64,000 bases of DNA. Origin: Undaria pinnatifida (taxonomy: Eukaryota; Sar; Phaeophyceae; Laminariales; Alariaceae). The stretch is taken from positions 4,428,000-4,491,999 of the forward strand of contig JABAKD010000029.1 of the NCBI GenBank assembly GCA_012845835.1, in the 5' to 3' direction. Both the position numbers and the translations under genes were made by a program. The number at the start of each line of letters is the position of its first letter. Position 1 is the first letter of the stretch. This document shows positions 22,971 through 36,800 of this stretch, piece by piece. The notes under the pieces were generated by a model. It had not been told where the DNA came from. It made no database searches and was given only the letters and a program-made list of their open reading frames with translations.

Positions 22971-23328
22971 CTACAGGCAAAACTCATTTTTTTGCATCCG
23001 ACAATGATGGTTTATCCTCATATTTCGTGTATGCTGTTGCGTTTTGTGTGTTGCCTCCACTTTAAATTCGGTTCTTTCTACCCAGCGCCATCAGTAAAAC
23101 ACCCAGTGTTCGTACACCCAGTGTTCATCCCTATTCTTCATCTTAAGAGGTATACAAATGCTGTGGTCACAGGCTGTGACACAGATAAGCCGAAGCAATT
23201 ATTTACGTGCGTTCCTTAAGCTGGCGGTCTACCCACGTACGCCGACTTCCGATTTCACTTTCATATTTTTTGCGGATGTACGAATTGCTCCATCTAAACA
23301 CTAGAAACCTGGTATGATATATACAACC

Positions 23329-23630
23329 TGTCGCCCCGGTGGCGTATCAGGTTATCCTCGAGCCTGGTATGGGTCAGTTTCGTGAGTTCGAATCCCCCGA
23401 GTGCATACTCGTGCATTCGTGGGGGCTCTTTCTTGTGCACAAATGGACATTCGGATAACGCGAGAGCGTGAGTTAGCAACACTCGATGAAAATTGGCGAG
23501 CAGTGGGGTTGCTGAACCTTATGCGCGATAAAAAAATGAAGGCAAGAACCGGGGGGGAGATGGGACGACAGCTGTGACCACGGCTTGTTCAGAAGCTGGA
23601 AAGTGGAAGTGTGAAAAAAAAAAAAAAAAA
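23329..23630 (+). mobile_element. tRNA-derived SINE with 17-base poly-A tail
   Basis: The head CTGTCGCCCCGGTGGCGTAT holds an A-box-like TGGCGTATCAGG. The B-box GTTCGAATCC lies at about 23386. The body carries GCACTCGTGCATTCGTGGGG-type, GTTAGCAACACTCGATGA and GACCACGGCTTGTTCAGAAG blocks found in the 1569 to 1880 copy, and the element ends in a poly-A tail at 23614 to 23630. The pure tail suggests a younger insertion. Flanking bases show no clean duplication. Confidence 0.8.
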
Positions 23631-24731
23631 CGTACGTGTATAGTACCGCTTTTGGTGTAATTCTTTTTTTCCATTGGGTATTCCTTCACTCCAGAGTGAC
23701 TGGAGCCTGTCCTGTGAACATGAACTTGATTTTGCGAGTTCATGTGAGAACAATAATTTGTCAGCATTTATGCACGAGGAAGCTAATGGCGTCATGGCCA
23801 GTTGGCGGTGCGTGTATTATATTACTTGTAGTAGACGGTGCTGAAATGGCCCGCTGCTTGCTGCTGTTGTTGCTTCGTCTTGCTGCTGTTCGCTGTGCCG
23901 CTGGCGGCGTCGCTCTTCTGCTGTGTATGATACTACGTCTGTGCTGTTGGTTGGTGCTGTTTTCACGGTTGCTACTGCTACCCCTGTTGTTGCTACTGCT
24001 TGCTGTAGTGGCTTGCTACTCCTGCTGCTTGTGTTACATTGGCCTCGCAGCGGTATGCCGTTACCCTACCGTCCCGCGTCCTTCACAGCAGCAGTACTGT
24101 AACAGCACTCGTACAGCAGCAGCGTGTGTTCTCCTAATCAGACTGATATTTGCACCCACCTACATCTAGCACAACCAGTGTCCGTACCGAGGCCTCTTAG
24201 AGGGACGAGCTCTGCTACTGCTGTGTGCGGAGATACACGTTGCAAATGCAGCAAGGCGATTTGGCCATGCAATGCCAGCAGCAGTAGTCTGCGTTACTCC
24301 TGCCTATCGTGTATGAACCAGTCACTTATGTACCAGACACGTATGATATGGTATGACATCTCATGTATACCCTGGTACGTTGCACGCTGTGCTTCGTTTG
24401 GACCTGTACACTCCGAATATATATAACCAAGTGCTCCGCATGGGTTTCGGCATTCGCCCAGGCACGATATGCCGAGTGAAGCGAGTTTCGAATTGACGAC
24501 GGTGCCAGACAATAGCGGCTCATTTTTAACCTCGCGTGCCCAAACCTCGTTGGCTTGTCCGACTACCGGAATTTCCCAAAAGGAACAAACGGAGGTTTTG
24601 TCGAGTTTTGTTTTCAAGCGCATATTTTCTGCATCCCGCCAACGCGTACAGTCAGTTGACGACGGCTGCAATATCCAACCAGCGTGAGCTCTTAGTGAGA
24701 GCTACAGCAGGAGTTTCTTATACATGCGCAT

Positions 24732-25160
24732 TTGACGAGCCTCAATTCGTTACGACCGAATTTCTCAAGAGCCGGCGCCCTCTGCGAAAACGACAGGTGT
24801 CTCTCGGCAGGACGTGTGCACCTCCCTGTGTTGGGCGGCAACAGCAGTAGCAGCAGCATCGGCAGCAGCGGTAGCGGCGATAGCTCCCCCTACCCCTTCG
24901 TACCAGGCCTCAAAGCAGCAGGACCTTCGGTCGGACCACCGCCACCACCACCAGGAGCAGGATCTGCAGGAGCAGCGGTAACAAGAGCAGGAACAGGGAC
25001 AGCAGCAACAGCAGCGGGAGAGAACTTAAAGCCGCCACCGCGCTCTTATTCCCACTCTTTCCCCCCCCACTCCTCCTCCGGCTGTGGTTGTTTTACTTCG
25101 TCATGTGTCACGACCGATGACACGCCATGCGGCGCACTCGGGGAGTTAGCGGGGGTGAAA
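24732..25160 (+). other. open frame upstream of the chosen phosphatase start
   Basis: The reading frame of the first phosphatase exon stays open back to 24732, but without an ATG. Its translation is Ser/Gly/Pro/Ala-rich, including a run of six prolines, so it could be 5' UTR, part of an upstream exon, or an N-terminal extension. Blocks at 24480 to 24680 match repeat family A, which argues that at least that part is not conserved coding sequence. Confidence 0.35.
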
Positions 25161-25662
25161 ATGATGCCGGTGGCGACATCGGTTCGCGAGCGGCGTCACT
25201 TAATTTCCTCGTTAGCACCATCGTCGTCGCCGCCATTGTCACTGTCGTCCGCGCCCGGCGTCCTTGTATGCGATCCACGGCGGAGCTTAAGCCTCGGCAG
25301 CAGGTACAACAGCAGTAGCGGTGGCGGTGGCGGTGGTGGTGGCCGTGATTTTGTTACCGGACAGAGACAGGGTCGGCCGCGCGGAGGGAGGCGGATGGGA
25401 GCATCGGAAGGCGTTTGGTCGAGCGGGCGAAGGGGGTACAGGCGGCGCGGGCTTGCGTCGGCCAGTAACCCCCCGGAGCAGTACTTGAGGTATATTCACA
25501 GGGTCAAGACGGACACCCCAGAGGAGGAGGCGCCAGCGGAGGTGAGAGAGCTGTAGTGTGGAGGCGTTTTTCTTCTTTTTCGTTGCTGTGTATGTTGGTG
25601 TTTGGTATTGGTGTTGGGGTCAGTGCTGGATTTTTTTTTTCTGTTGTTGCTGTTGTTGTTGC

Positions 25663-25693
<31 letters not shown>

Positions 25694-28600
25694 CGCCATC
25701 CCATCCCTCTACCTTCCACACCCTCGCGAATACATTCGTCGGTGAAATATTCCCTGCCAGACTGGTCAGGACGAACCAATCAGAAGTCGGGGCGCCGGGC
25801 TGTCACGGGGCGAGATTGGCGCCAAGGCGACGGCGTCTCCGGAGAACGCTGTGGCTGCACCGAGGGGATCGAGACGCTACCGACGCTCGGAGAGAGATAG
25901 TGAGGACGAACTGGGGGAGGAGGATGCGAACGGCGAGAAAAGGGAGATGACGCGTCGGTGGCTGAAGGGCTTCAAGGCGAAGGACATCCTGAGGGACAAG
26001 ACGCTTCTCAGGCAGCAGTTGGAGGTAGGACGGAACGGGACGGGACGGGGGCGTGACTTTCTTGTGTGATTAGTCCTCAGGCAGCAATTGGACGTGGGGT
26101 TGGGCGTGGGTACCGGTGTGATTGGTTGGGCGGTGATGTCTCATAGCTAGGCGGAGGGGCCGAGTATGGGTTGCTGGTGGTAAGTCGGCAAGTCGGCTGG
26201 CTTTGAGGGATAAGACGCTTCTCAGGCAGCAGTCGGAGGTAGGGCGGGGCGGGGCGCGGGCTGCTGATGTAGAGTTTGTGGGACTTTGAGTCAACAGGAT
26301 TGCACGACTAGTATCTAATTACTGGGCGGTGAAGTCGACCGGGTGACCTCAGTCGGCAAGTCGGCTAACCTTTAGGGATAAGAGGCAGCAGTAGAAGGTG
26401 GGGCGGGGGCGTAGACTGCGGGGGCGATTTGTCGAAGTGTCAGTTGTTTAGTAATTGCAGTGTTGCAGTGAGTTGCGTGCAGTAATTTTGCGGAATCTGG
26501 GTGGTTATCACCGTTGCTGTTGTTATCGTTGCCGCAAGCGTTTTCGTCCCCCGTCATCTCTCTCGCTATCGCCGTTGATGTCGTGGTCGTTGTTGTTTTT
26601 GCCATCGTCATCGTCATTGTTCCGCTATCATTTTCGTTATTGTCGTCTCGTCGCCATGGTTTGGTCATTTTCGTCGATACCGGCACAGGTCTGTCGCTGT
26701 TCATCGATATCGCTTTGTCTATCGGCTATCGATACGGTTGCTATCGTTGCCGCTAGTGTTTTCGATATCGTTATCGTCAGCATCGCTATGGCCACCTTTA
26801 TCGTTATCGATATCGGTATCGTAAATATCGCTATCGATATCGGTATCGTAATTGTCGTCATCGATATCGGTATCGTAATTATCGTCATCGATATCGGTAT
26901 CGTAATTATCGTCATCGATATCGGTATCGTAATTATCGTCATCGATATCGGTATCGTAGTGATCGTCATCGATATCGGTATCGTCATTATCGTCATCGAT
27001 ATCGGTATCGTAATTATCGTCATCGATATCGGTATCGTAATTATCGTCATCGATATCGGTATCGTAACTATCGTTGCTAATATCGGCATCGTAATTATCG
27101 ACTCTATTGTCACCGCAATCATCGGCGCTATCGTCGTCGCCATCGTCACCGCCACTGCGGTTGCCATCGGTGGCTATCGATGTCGATTTAACAGGTAACA
27201 TCAACCATTTACCGTTTTTTTTAAAGACTGGTTCGTGTGCTGTTTATTGATTTAGTGCTCCTTTTTGTACTTTTTGAAGACACTAGCTGCTTTCTACCTC
27301 AGAGGGAGACGATATCGCTATTTTCGTAGGCAATGCAAAAAACATTTTTGGTCGAGTGATGGCCGACTGACCGACCGACCGACCGACCGACCGACGGCCG
27401 GCGGATCCGTTTTCGGCAACTGTGATTGGCTGATCCTTTTGGCGCGTTAGGTGCCGGGCGACTGCACCGTGGACGAGGCGATAACGGCGATCGTGAACCA
27501 GATGGTGACCTCCTTCGTTGTCGTCAACAGGAGGAAGGTATGAAGTATGATATGGCAGCTGAAACATCGGCAAGATTGGCACACAATCGGACATATCGCG
27601 ATCTACTGTCTATGGATCTACATAGATCCTATATATCCTATAGATCCTATAGATCACCTAGATAATATCTGTCCTGTGTCTGCCATCATGATACGTCGTG
27701 CAAGACCTGTCTCGTAGCAGAGATCCACCCCAGGAAACACGTTCTAGTCATTCCAACGATGTCGGTTGACGGCACTCTTGACCTTTGACAGGCAACCGTC
27801 AAGGACCGTCCCATGCTAAAACCTGTATATCACGTCTAAAGAGGCATTGATTTGACAAATGTAGACCGTCAAGACCGTCAACCGACGTCCTTGAACCATA
27901 CAGATCGTGCGGCTCTCGCCCCCGGCAACGTTATCTACAAGCCATGCAGGTCATGTAGGCCAAGGTATATGTCTTCCCTATTATGGGCAGATCGTATAGG
28001 GCATGAATGTAGATCTGGTCTGTTCGACTTCTGAAAGCTTTGACTTAAAGCAGCGATTAGACCCACGAAACGGACGGCGTATAGGATTTTATTTTTTGCA
28101 GCGCTCTTTAGACCGTTGATATTGGCAAGCCCACGGTTGAACAAGAAAATCCACACTTTTTTTTCAAGTTGCCAAACTTTTTTTTTGAGTACTTGCTGAA
28201 CATGCGGTGGAGGGAAAACGACACCTGGTATATACAAAATACTTTTCTGGTTCTCTTATTTTAGTCAAGGGGCCCATGTCGCCAATTTTTATCAAGACTC
28301 GGTCATTGTTGTTCAACAGCCTTGATTGGCCTTCGATCTCGAGATAGAGACAACCCACGACCAGCTCTCTTCGTTCCGGACAAGAGGCCACATGAGCGTA
28401 GGCGACGGAGCTGAAGAGTTCATAGAGATCCATGCTCTAGGGCGCGAGAGGCTGCAGTCGTTGTCCTGTGGTTTCCCATCGAATCCGCTCAAGCTTCTTT
28501 CGCCGAACACCTCAAGGCACTTCGCGCCTGGTGCACGCAATGTCTGCCTGGTTGGTGAAAACCCGACGTGCTCCGTCCCGGCATATTAGGGAAGCGAGGG

Positions 28601-30794
28601 TCACACCACTAAATTCATACCACTACAGCCATGCATCACACGAGTACAAACACCCCGTAATTCCACCCGTTTACTTCGATATGATGTGATCATCATGCCT
28701 ACCCCCTGTCTTTCCCCCACCCCAACATGCACTTTGCGTAGAGTACCCCCCCACACCACCACTCTCTTTCCCCTCCTTACCCCCTCCATGCATTCCCAGG
28801 AGGTGATCGGAATGTTCACGTCGAGAGACCTTCTGGGGGAGCTGGCCCGCTATCCGAACAAGGCAGACGGGATGAAGACGAAGGCCCATGAGTTCATGAT
28901 TCCCCTGGGGCGGATGATCTACTGCTCCCCCAAGGACAGTCTGTACCAGTGTCTCCTCGTCATGTCTGAACTCAAGGTGACGGCGAACAGTGGTGTTGCG
29001 AGATCATCGCCCGCTCGACCTCTTCGTGCCTGCGTTCCCTCGTAGTCCGTCAGTAGCCCGTTTGTAACCATGTCGTGTTGTCGTGTTCCTTTGGCATTAT
29101 GTTCGTCCGCTGGTGTTCCTTTTGTATTTCTTTCGCCCTGTCGTGTTCCTTCCTTGGTCCTTTCGTAGTCCTGTGGTCCGCTCGTACTATTTTCGCCCTC
29201 TCCTATGCCTTTCCTGACCCTTTTGTTCTGTTGCAACCTTTTCGCAATCCGTTCCCCCTATCGTAATCTGTTGGTGCTATTTTCAATACCTTTCGTCATT
29301 GGCCCTCTTCCTAATCCTTTGTTTTTTTCGCAATCCTTTATCAATCTTTCCGCCTTTTTTTTCCTGATTATTTTGCAATCCTTTCATAATCTCGGAATCC
29401 GTTGGTCCTCTTGTGCCAGGTCCGCAACCTCCCCGTGGTGTGGGAGGGAAAAGTGCTGGGGATAGTGAACGTGAACGACATCAGCGATTTCAGCTTCAGC
29501 ATGGAGGAGCTGGGGGGCAAGAAGGCTTACATGCAGAACATCAGCGAGAGAAAGGGCCTACCTAAGGTGGCTACAGTGTGTTTCTTGTTCTTCAGTTTAA
29601 AGCGTATTTTTCCACCATCGATATTCAGCACATCCAGTGCCTGCGAATTTTTCATGTTTGCCACGTAGGGGGGGGAGGCAGGGAGGAGAGGGAGGGGGTG
29701 GGTGGGGGGATGGGGGGGAGGGAGGGAGGGAGGAAGGGACGGAGGGAGGGGTGGATGGAGGGAGACAGGGAGGGAGGGAAGGACGGAGGCAAGGAGGGAG
29801 GGACGGAGGGACGGAGGGGAAAGCGTGCCGAGGGACAGGTCTAGAGGTGTATGTACATACCTAGACGACATAGACGGACGGAGGGCGACATACATAGGTG
29901 GAAGGGATGGGACTAGCCGGAGGAAGGATGGGAGATATACAGATACAGAGGGAGAGAAAGAGAGAGGAGGCATTGCGGTGTTGAGACTGTCTGTGTCTGC
30001 CTGCCCTGCTTGCGCTTGCGGATTTGGTGCTGCTCGTGCTTACGCTTGTGCTTTTACGCTTGTGCCGCAGGGGGTCGGACTTCACCCAGGGCAGAACCGT
30101 GAGGGGTGGAAGCAGAACTTCTCGGCTTCGGTGGGAGCCGTGGCGCTGCCGCACCCCCACAAGACGCCCGACGGCCACGTCTCGGCTAACACCAGGGAAC
30201 ACCGGTGAGACTCTCCCCCCTCTCACCCCCCTCCCCTGTCCTCCATCGCCCTATGAAAAAAAAAACCTGAACACCACTAAAAAACCCTTCACTTTTGCGG
30301 TCGGCCGAGCCCGCCCCCTCCCCCTCCCCCTTTTTACCCCGCTGCCTTCTGTTGAAACACGTATTCTAACGTCGCCTCCGTTTCAAGGACATTTTTTTTG
30401 CAATCAGGCTAGAAGGGGATGGGGTATTGTTCTGTGCACGGTGAGAGGGTTCAGAAACGTGCTCAGGATTTTTCGTTCTCTCCGTTTTGATGCCGGCCCG
30501 GCTTTACAGAGATGCGAGGGTCGATGGTCATGCAAGAAATGATTACACCCCCGCCTCCCCCCAACTCATGTGATATCCGCCGAGTCGATGAAAGCCCGAC
30601 GTGCTCCGCCCCGCTACGGCGCGACGGGGGCTGGCGTCGGTTGGCAACGACCCTGTAAAACACGCTTTCTTCGATCCCATCTCCGCCGAAATATTTTTTG
30701 ACGACACCCCCCCGCCCGCACCCCCACCACCTCTACCTCGCTCTCACTACATATCCCCCATTATGTTTCGAGCCCATCACCACCGTATATGATT

Positions 30795-30826
<32 letters not shown>

Positions 30827-33800
30827 CATTGCCTCAATCACACTACAATGCCGCCTACCTCCGTAGTACTGTTGATGACAAGCACCTTGAGGTCGCGGAC
30901 GATCCGGCGTTGAGCGAGGATGCCCACTTTGTGCTCGGTGTGAGTTGAAACGATTACCCGCTATGCGGTGTCTGCCACCGGACTCCCAGCTCCCCCCGCC
31001 CCCCTCTCCCCCAAACCCCCACCGCCTCTGCCCCCCCGCGCTCTTGGCCTAAACACCTCCAAAAGCAAACCCATCTCCGCAACCCGCCTCCCCCGTAATT
31101 ATTTATTGACAGGCACCTTGAGGTCGCGGACGACCCGACCTTGAGCGAGGATGCCCACTTCGTGCTGGACGTGTCTTGGCCCACACCGACGACGGACACG
31201 GTCAACTACGTGGGTCTGGCCGATGGGGTGGGCTCGTGGCGGAAGGTTGGAGTGGACCCGCGGGCGTTCAGGTAAACGGGAAGTTTTTTTTTTGTATTTG
31301 GCGTATTTTTGTCATACCAGGGTATGCTTTTTTTTGTGACTGTTTGGTATATTTTTGACGGTGTGGGCTCGTGGCGGAAGGTTTGAGAGAACCCGCGAGA
31401 GTTCAGGTACGTGGGGGAGGGGGGAGTGTACGAGTATGCATGTAGTCTACGTAAACGGTTTGTGTCGTCGTCGTCGTCGTCGTCGGGTTGTTGTGTGTCT
31501 TTATTTGGCTCGTGTTGTTTTGGTCCTGGCAGCAACCGGCTCATGCACCGGGTTCGGGAATAGCAAGGGAGTACGCACTCAGCACTTGTAGGGGCTAACC
31601 CCTATCATAGTGACGATTGCTCCAGTTCCTCCCCACCCCCCACCCCCGCTCTCTGGTGCGTGCATGCAACGGGTGCGTTGGTTTTGTCGTCTCTACATTC
31701 GTTCGGTTTCTTTTTTTGTGTCTTGGCAGCAACCGGCTGATGCACTGGGCAAGGGAGTACATTTTGAGTGCGGCGCCTGGCTCCGGGATAGGAGGTGAAG
31801 GTCGCCTGTCCCCCCCTCCTCCCAAGCCGCACGAGGTGCTCATGGCAGCGTGGGAGTACACCATCGGGGAGAAGGTGCGTTTCGTATTCCCTCTCCCTCC
31901 CCCCCTTCCTCTCTACCTTTTGTTCGTTTCTTGTGTTCTCTTTGTTCTGTTTGTTATTTTTTATTTTCGTTGCTTCGCTTTTTTTTTTTTTTTCTTGTCG
32001 TGTCTTTCGTTCTATTTTTCCTTCTTTTTTGTGCCTTCTCTTGTGTGGTTGTCCGAAAGAAGGAAGCGGATACCTTGATTACGCTCTTGGCCATGTGGCG
32101 TTGTGACTGGACAGTTTTGGCGTCTACGAAGAGAAAATTTGGCATGTTGACCGTTTTTTTGCTGGTTGAAGCGAATACGATTGCGAAGCGAACGGTAGTG
32201 ACTCTATCGTATAGTGTTGACAGGTATGGTATGGTGCAGTATGACATTCATGGTATGGTATGGTATGGTAGGGTATGGTATGGTATGGTATGGTATGGTA
32301 TGATATGGTATGGTATGGTATGGTATGGTATGGCATGGTATGGTATGGTATGGTATGGTATGGTATGGTATAGCATGATATGGAATAGCATGATATGGTA
32401 TAGCATGATATGGTATGGGGTGGTGTGGTGGTATATCATGGTTTGATATTCCACCATATGCTATCATTTTGATGTGCCACCACAATGTGTCCATGTGTGC
32501 TATGATATGGCATGCCAAGGTATTTTGTTGTATAGTGTGGTACGGCTAGGATCCACTACATGCTGAATTAGTATGGTGTAATATTTCCTGGTTTGGCATG
32601 CCGCATGTACAGGTGGTGGGCAGCAGCACGGCGTGCGTGGCAGCTCTAGACTACGACCTGGAGCAGCTGACCTTCAGCAACATCGGAGACTGTGGAGTCG
32701 TGGTTTTGAGGCACATCGATTCCGATGTTGCCGGGTACATGAGGGAGAAACGGACGCCGCGACACCTCAGGGAGTGAGTTGCAGTTAGCTTTGCGTTATA
32801 GCCTGTATGGCGTTATCTTACGGAGAGAACATGACGTAAACCATCCACATTCCTGCGTCTTTAGTTTTGCAAAAATGTTGGCGGAGTCGGGACGGGAGGC
32901 AGGGGGGGTGGGGACGTTACCGGCTGCATGAGCGGGAGGGGACGCCGCGGTATCTCAGGAGATGAGTTCAGGTTGGCCGGCATGTCGGTAGCATAAACAC
33001 ACGGATGCTGAAAACCACCCACACCCACATTATGGGAAGGCTTTACTCACGGGGGGGGGAGGGTGAGGGATGGGGTGGGGGAGGGGGAGGAAGGGTGTAC
33101 CAATTTTATTCGTGGCCGTAGTGTTGAGACCATCGTCCCTCTATTCCTACAATGCCGGGATGGAGAGGATCAAATTCGGGGCGGCATATGGGCCCATGCC
33201 GGGCTGGGTCTGTTTGCTTGATTTAGGGTTGTTTAGGGTTAGTTTTGTGTTGTTCCAGTTGCCGTTTGGCTCTTGTTTTCTTTTTTTGTTGAAGCCTTTT
33301 TGTTGTTGTTTTTTGTTCCACAGCTCCGATCTGAGGCTGGCATTCATCTCTCAGCAGCAGCTGCGGTCGTTCAACCTTCCCTACCAATTCGGCTACACCA
33401 ATGTACTCGAGGTGAGAGCGTGGAGGGAGAGGGCTGGGTTTTATATTTGTTTTGGTTGGGCGTCGTGTCGTTGCGCGTGACTCGCTCCTATTAGTACTGC
33501 TGTAGCGGAAAAAAAAACACGTCGTAGCATTTCTGATGGTGTTGGTGGTATTGGTGTCGTCGGTATTGGTGTTGATGGTGCTGGTGTTGGAGGTGGTGAT
33601 GTTGGTGGTGTTGTTGGCGGTGATGGTGTTGGCTTTGGTATTGTGGGTGCTGTTGGTGTTGGTGTTGACGGTGTTGTTGGTGATCGTGTCGATGTGGGTG
33701 GTGTTGTTGGCGATAACGGTGATTGTACGGTGGTGTTGGTGTGTTGGTGTTGGTGTTTGTGTTGTCAGTGATGGTGGTGGTGCTGGTAGTTTTGGTAGTT

Positions 33801-36800
33801 TTGGCAGTATTGGTAATTATGCTCCCTTTGTAACGTGTCTTCCCAATTCTCCGCAAACTGGACCCCCCACACACCTTAGAAAACCCTCGCTCGTTGTTTT
33901 CGGCATCCTTATTTTTGGTTGTGGTCAGGATAACGCCAACTTTGAAACCCCGCGAGATGCCGTGAACACGTCGTTTCCGGTACGGCCCGGGGACATAATC
34001 ATCCTGGGGACGGACGGTCTGTTTGACAACATGGAACTGGAGAACATTTCTGCCGTGAGTCGTGGTGACGGTGACGGTGGCTGTGATGGTGGCTGTGCTG
34101 ATGGTAGCTGTGATTATGTGTTTATGATGGTTGTGGTAACGTTACTTTTTGTGGTGTAGGTGTAGGTGTAGGTGCTGGTGCTGGTGTTGGTGTTGGTGTT
34201 GGTGTTGGTGTTGGTTGCGCGGTAGTGACGACGATGGCGTTGTTTGTGCTGATAATATTGATGCTGTTGCGATATTTTGGAACTGGGGAACATGTGTGCT
34301 GTGAGTCGTCGCTTTGGCGATGGTGGCCATCGCGATGGTGGTGGTGATGTAGTGATGGTAATTTGGGGTTGTCTGCGATTTGGGGCCGGCTGTGATTCGC
34401 TGGTGGTTGTGATTTGTAATGATGGTGATTGGTGATTTGGTGGTTGTGGTGATTTTTTGAAGTGGGGATGCTTTAGTGATAGTGATGACTTGGTGGGTTG
34501 GTGGCGGTCGTGACTTGGTGGCGGTGATGTCGTGGTGGTGATTAGTTGGCGGTAGTGGTGATTTGATGGTGGTGATAATGACAGTGGTATTGATGGCTTT
34601 GGAATACGATTTTGTTGGTGTTGAGGGTGCTGACGACGAGGATGGTGATGCACCAATGCTGGTGATTTTTCGGGTACATTGATACTGATTCTGGTGATGA
34701 CGATGATGATGATAATAAACATGCTGATGATTTGGTTGGTGGCATGCTGCGAATGTGTCATGTAGGCGATGCGTCGATACACCCGCTAAGCAGCGACCAG
34801 CCCCCGAACAGACCGGGCCATTCGCCAACCGAGACCACTCCATGGCACGCTTCACCTTCGCCTTGACTCCAATATGGCCTGCTTCTGCGACCTTTTCTCC
34901 CGTTCCCCTGCCGCTACTCATAGTATCACGTACGCGTGCGCTCACATGTATGCTACGACAGGCGAAGCACTTTTTTGGCAGCATGTTTGCGACTAACTCG
35001 GATCTCAATTGTGGGACTGCCCGATATCGTGGATATCGTTGGAATGCCTTTGTGTGCTTTTTTGAGTATTTTTATATAATAAACAAAACACGGCTTTAAG
35101 TGCCTGCTTTTCAGTATTTGTTCAAAAACAATACAAGGCACGGTGTGAGCTGTGAGTTCTTCCGGAAGGTCGATACTCATCTTTGCCAAGCTGTCCGTGA
35201 TAGACTCGATCGCGCTTTTTCTAGAACGCCACGTTTGTCCTTCCCTGCCACTTTTGGTACACATAACCTTACAAATGTAGTCCTAACGTTTGGTTTACTC
35301 CGTGTATGTATGCCGCATTTCCAGCAGATGTCCAGCCCAGGTCTGACCCCCCGCTTAGTGCTGCTGTTCCTTTTTTTTTCGTGACAAATCTACGGCATGG
35401 GGCCGTTTGTTGGGTTAAGCTGTCCTTTCTGATCAAAAACTCAGTTTTCGGGGGATGCGTATATTAGCATCAGTATATCAGTCTGTCAGTCTATCAGTTA
35501 TCAGTTATCAGTTATCAGTCTAGTCTTTTCAGTCTATCAGTATGTCGGTATATCGATATATCAGTCTATCAGTATAAAGAGGTCCTCCAGTTAGGGGCCT
35601 GGAAACCATTAGGGTCTCCCCCTCTGATACCGTGCACTCTGATGGCTGTCGTGGCGCGTGTCTACCCGGATCGTTGTCCTATGCTTCTGGCAGGTGGCGT
35701 TGGCGTGGGAGAACAAGTGGTTTGGTGGGCCGTTGTTGGGTTTGAGCGAGCACAACAACGCTGCCATGGAGGACTTGGCCGAGCAGCTGGGGCACAGGTG
35801 AGCTTAAGTCGTGATCGTGGTGGATATGGTGGTGGTGGAGATGGTGGTGGTGGAGATGGTGGTGGTGGAGATGGTGGTGGTGGAGATGGCAGTGAAAGTG
35901 GAGATGGTAGTGGCGGTGGAGATGGTAGTGGCGGTGGAGATGGTGGCGGCGGCGGTGGTGGTGGTGGTGGTGGTGGTGGTGGTGGTGGTGGTGGTGGTGG
36001 TGGTGGTGGTGGTGGTGGAGGAGATGGTGGTGGGGGAGGGGGGGGAGGGAGCGGTGGGGATAGTGGTTGTGGGCGAGGGGGCTGTGGTGGTGGTGGTGGT
36101 GGTGGTGTTTGAGGTGGTGCCAGTGGTGGTGGTGGTAGTGGTGGTGGAGGTGGTAGTGGTAGTAGTGGTGGTATTAGTAGTGGTAGTTGTAGTAGTTTTG
36201 ATGACGCTGGCAATGATGATGGTGCTGGTGATGACGGTTCATATTGATAACGATATTGATGATGGTGATGTTTATTGATGTGGTGGAGATGATGAGGATT
36301 CTCATGACGGGGATCGTAAGGGATGACAATTATGACTGCGTCATAAGAGTAAGTTTCGTTGGTTCGACTTCTTTGTCTGGTGAATGCGCCTCACCCAGGG
36401 GTGCATCCTCATGTCTATAACTTGCAAGTTCCGCCCTGAGTCAAAATGCAGAATGCGTGCACCGAGTGCAAGGCGGCAACTCACAGAGGTCACAGCCCGG
36501 CACCCTCATGTTGTTCCGGTTCAAAGCCTCTGCGTTACTCTTTCGCTCCCCTTGTTTTGTCCCTCTCTATGTGTTTTGTTGTCGGTGTGGTCATGAGCAG
36601 TTCTTTTCCCTGTTTAGGACTGCGCTATATTGGAATACATAACCTCACTTTAACTCCAAGTAGTGTGACCCCGACGCCGAAACGGAGGTCCAATGTACTG
36701 TACGTTTCAACCGTTACCGTTTGTAGATTAGTTAGGTATGAAAAGCATGTGTCGCAAGCCCCCCCTCTTGCATACGTTGTGGCTTTTTGGGCCTTGGTAA

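Larger units (their letters stand above)
16204..24731. other. intergenic stretch without a recognisable gene
   Basis: After the THOC3 stop come G-runs (16230 to 16320), then mostly non-repetitive DNA with short ORFs on both strands that resemble no family I know. Identified repeats inside it are listed separately: 17080 to 18030, 19660 to 19835, the fold-back element at 22149, CTG tracts at 22590 to 22970 and 23840 to 24070, and the SINE at 23329. Nothing was seen in 18040 to 19650 or 19840 to 22140 beyond small ORFs. Confidence 0.5.

Noticed and set aside
23329-23410. A functional tRNA gene
   Set aside because: A and B boxes are present, but no 3' acceptor strand pairs with GTCGCCC and the T-stem is poor. 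The repeat body, A tail and second copy show that it is a SINE head.
26455-27204. ORFs of 247, 176 and 161 codons on both strands
   Set aside because: They are produced by the stop-free 27-bp minisatellite in an intron and resemble no known protein.
32204-32518. His/Ile/Pro/Tyr repeat ORFs
   Set aside because: They arise from the (GGTAT)n array.
35642-36278. Gly-rich and Pro-rich ORFs over 150 codons
   Set aside because: They come from the GGT/GGTGGA repeat after exon 12. Only 35694 to 35797 is coding, in the phosphatase frame.
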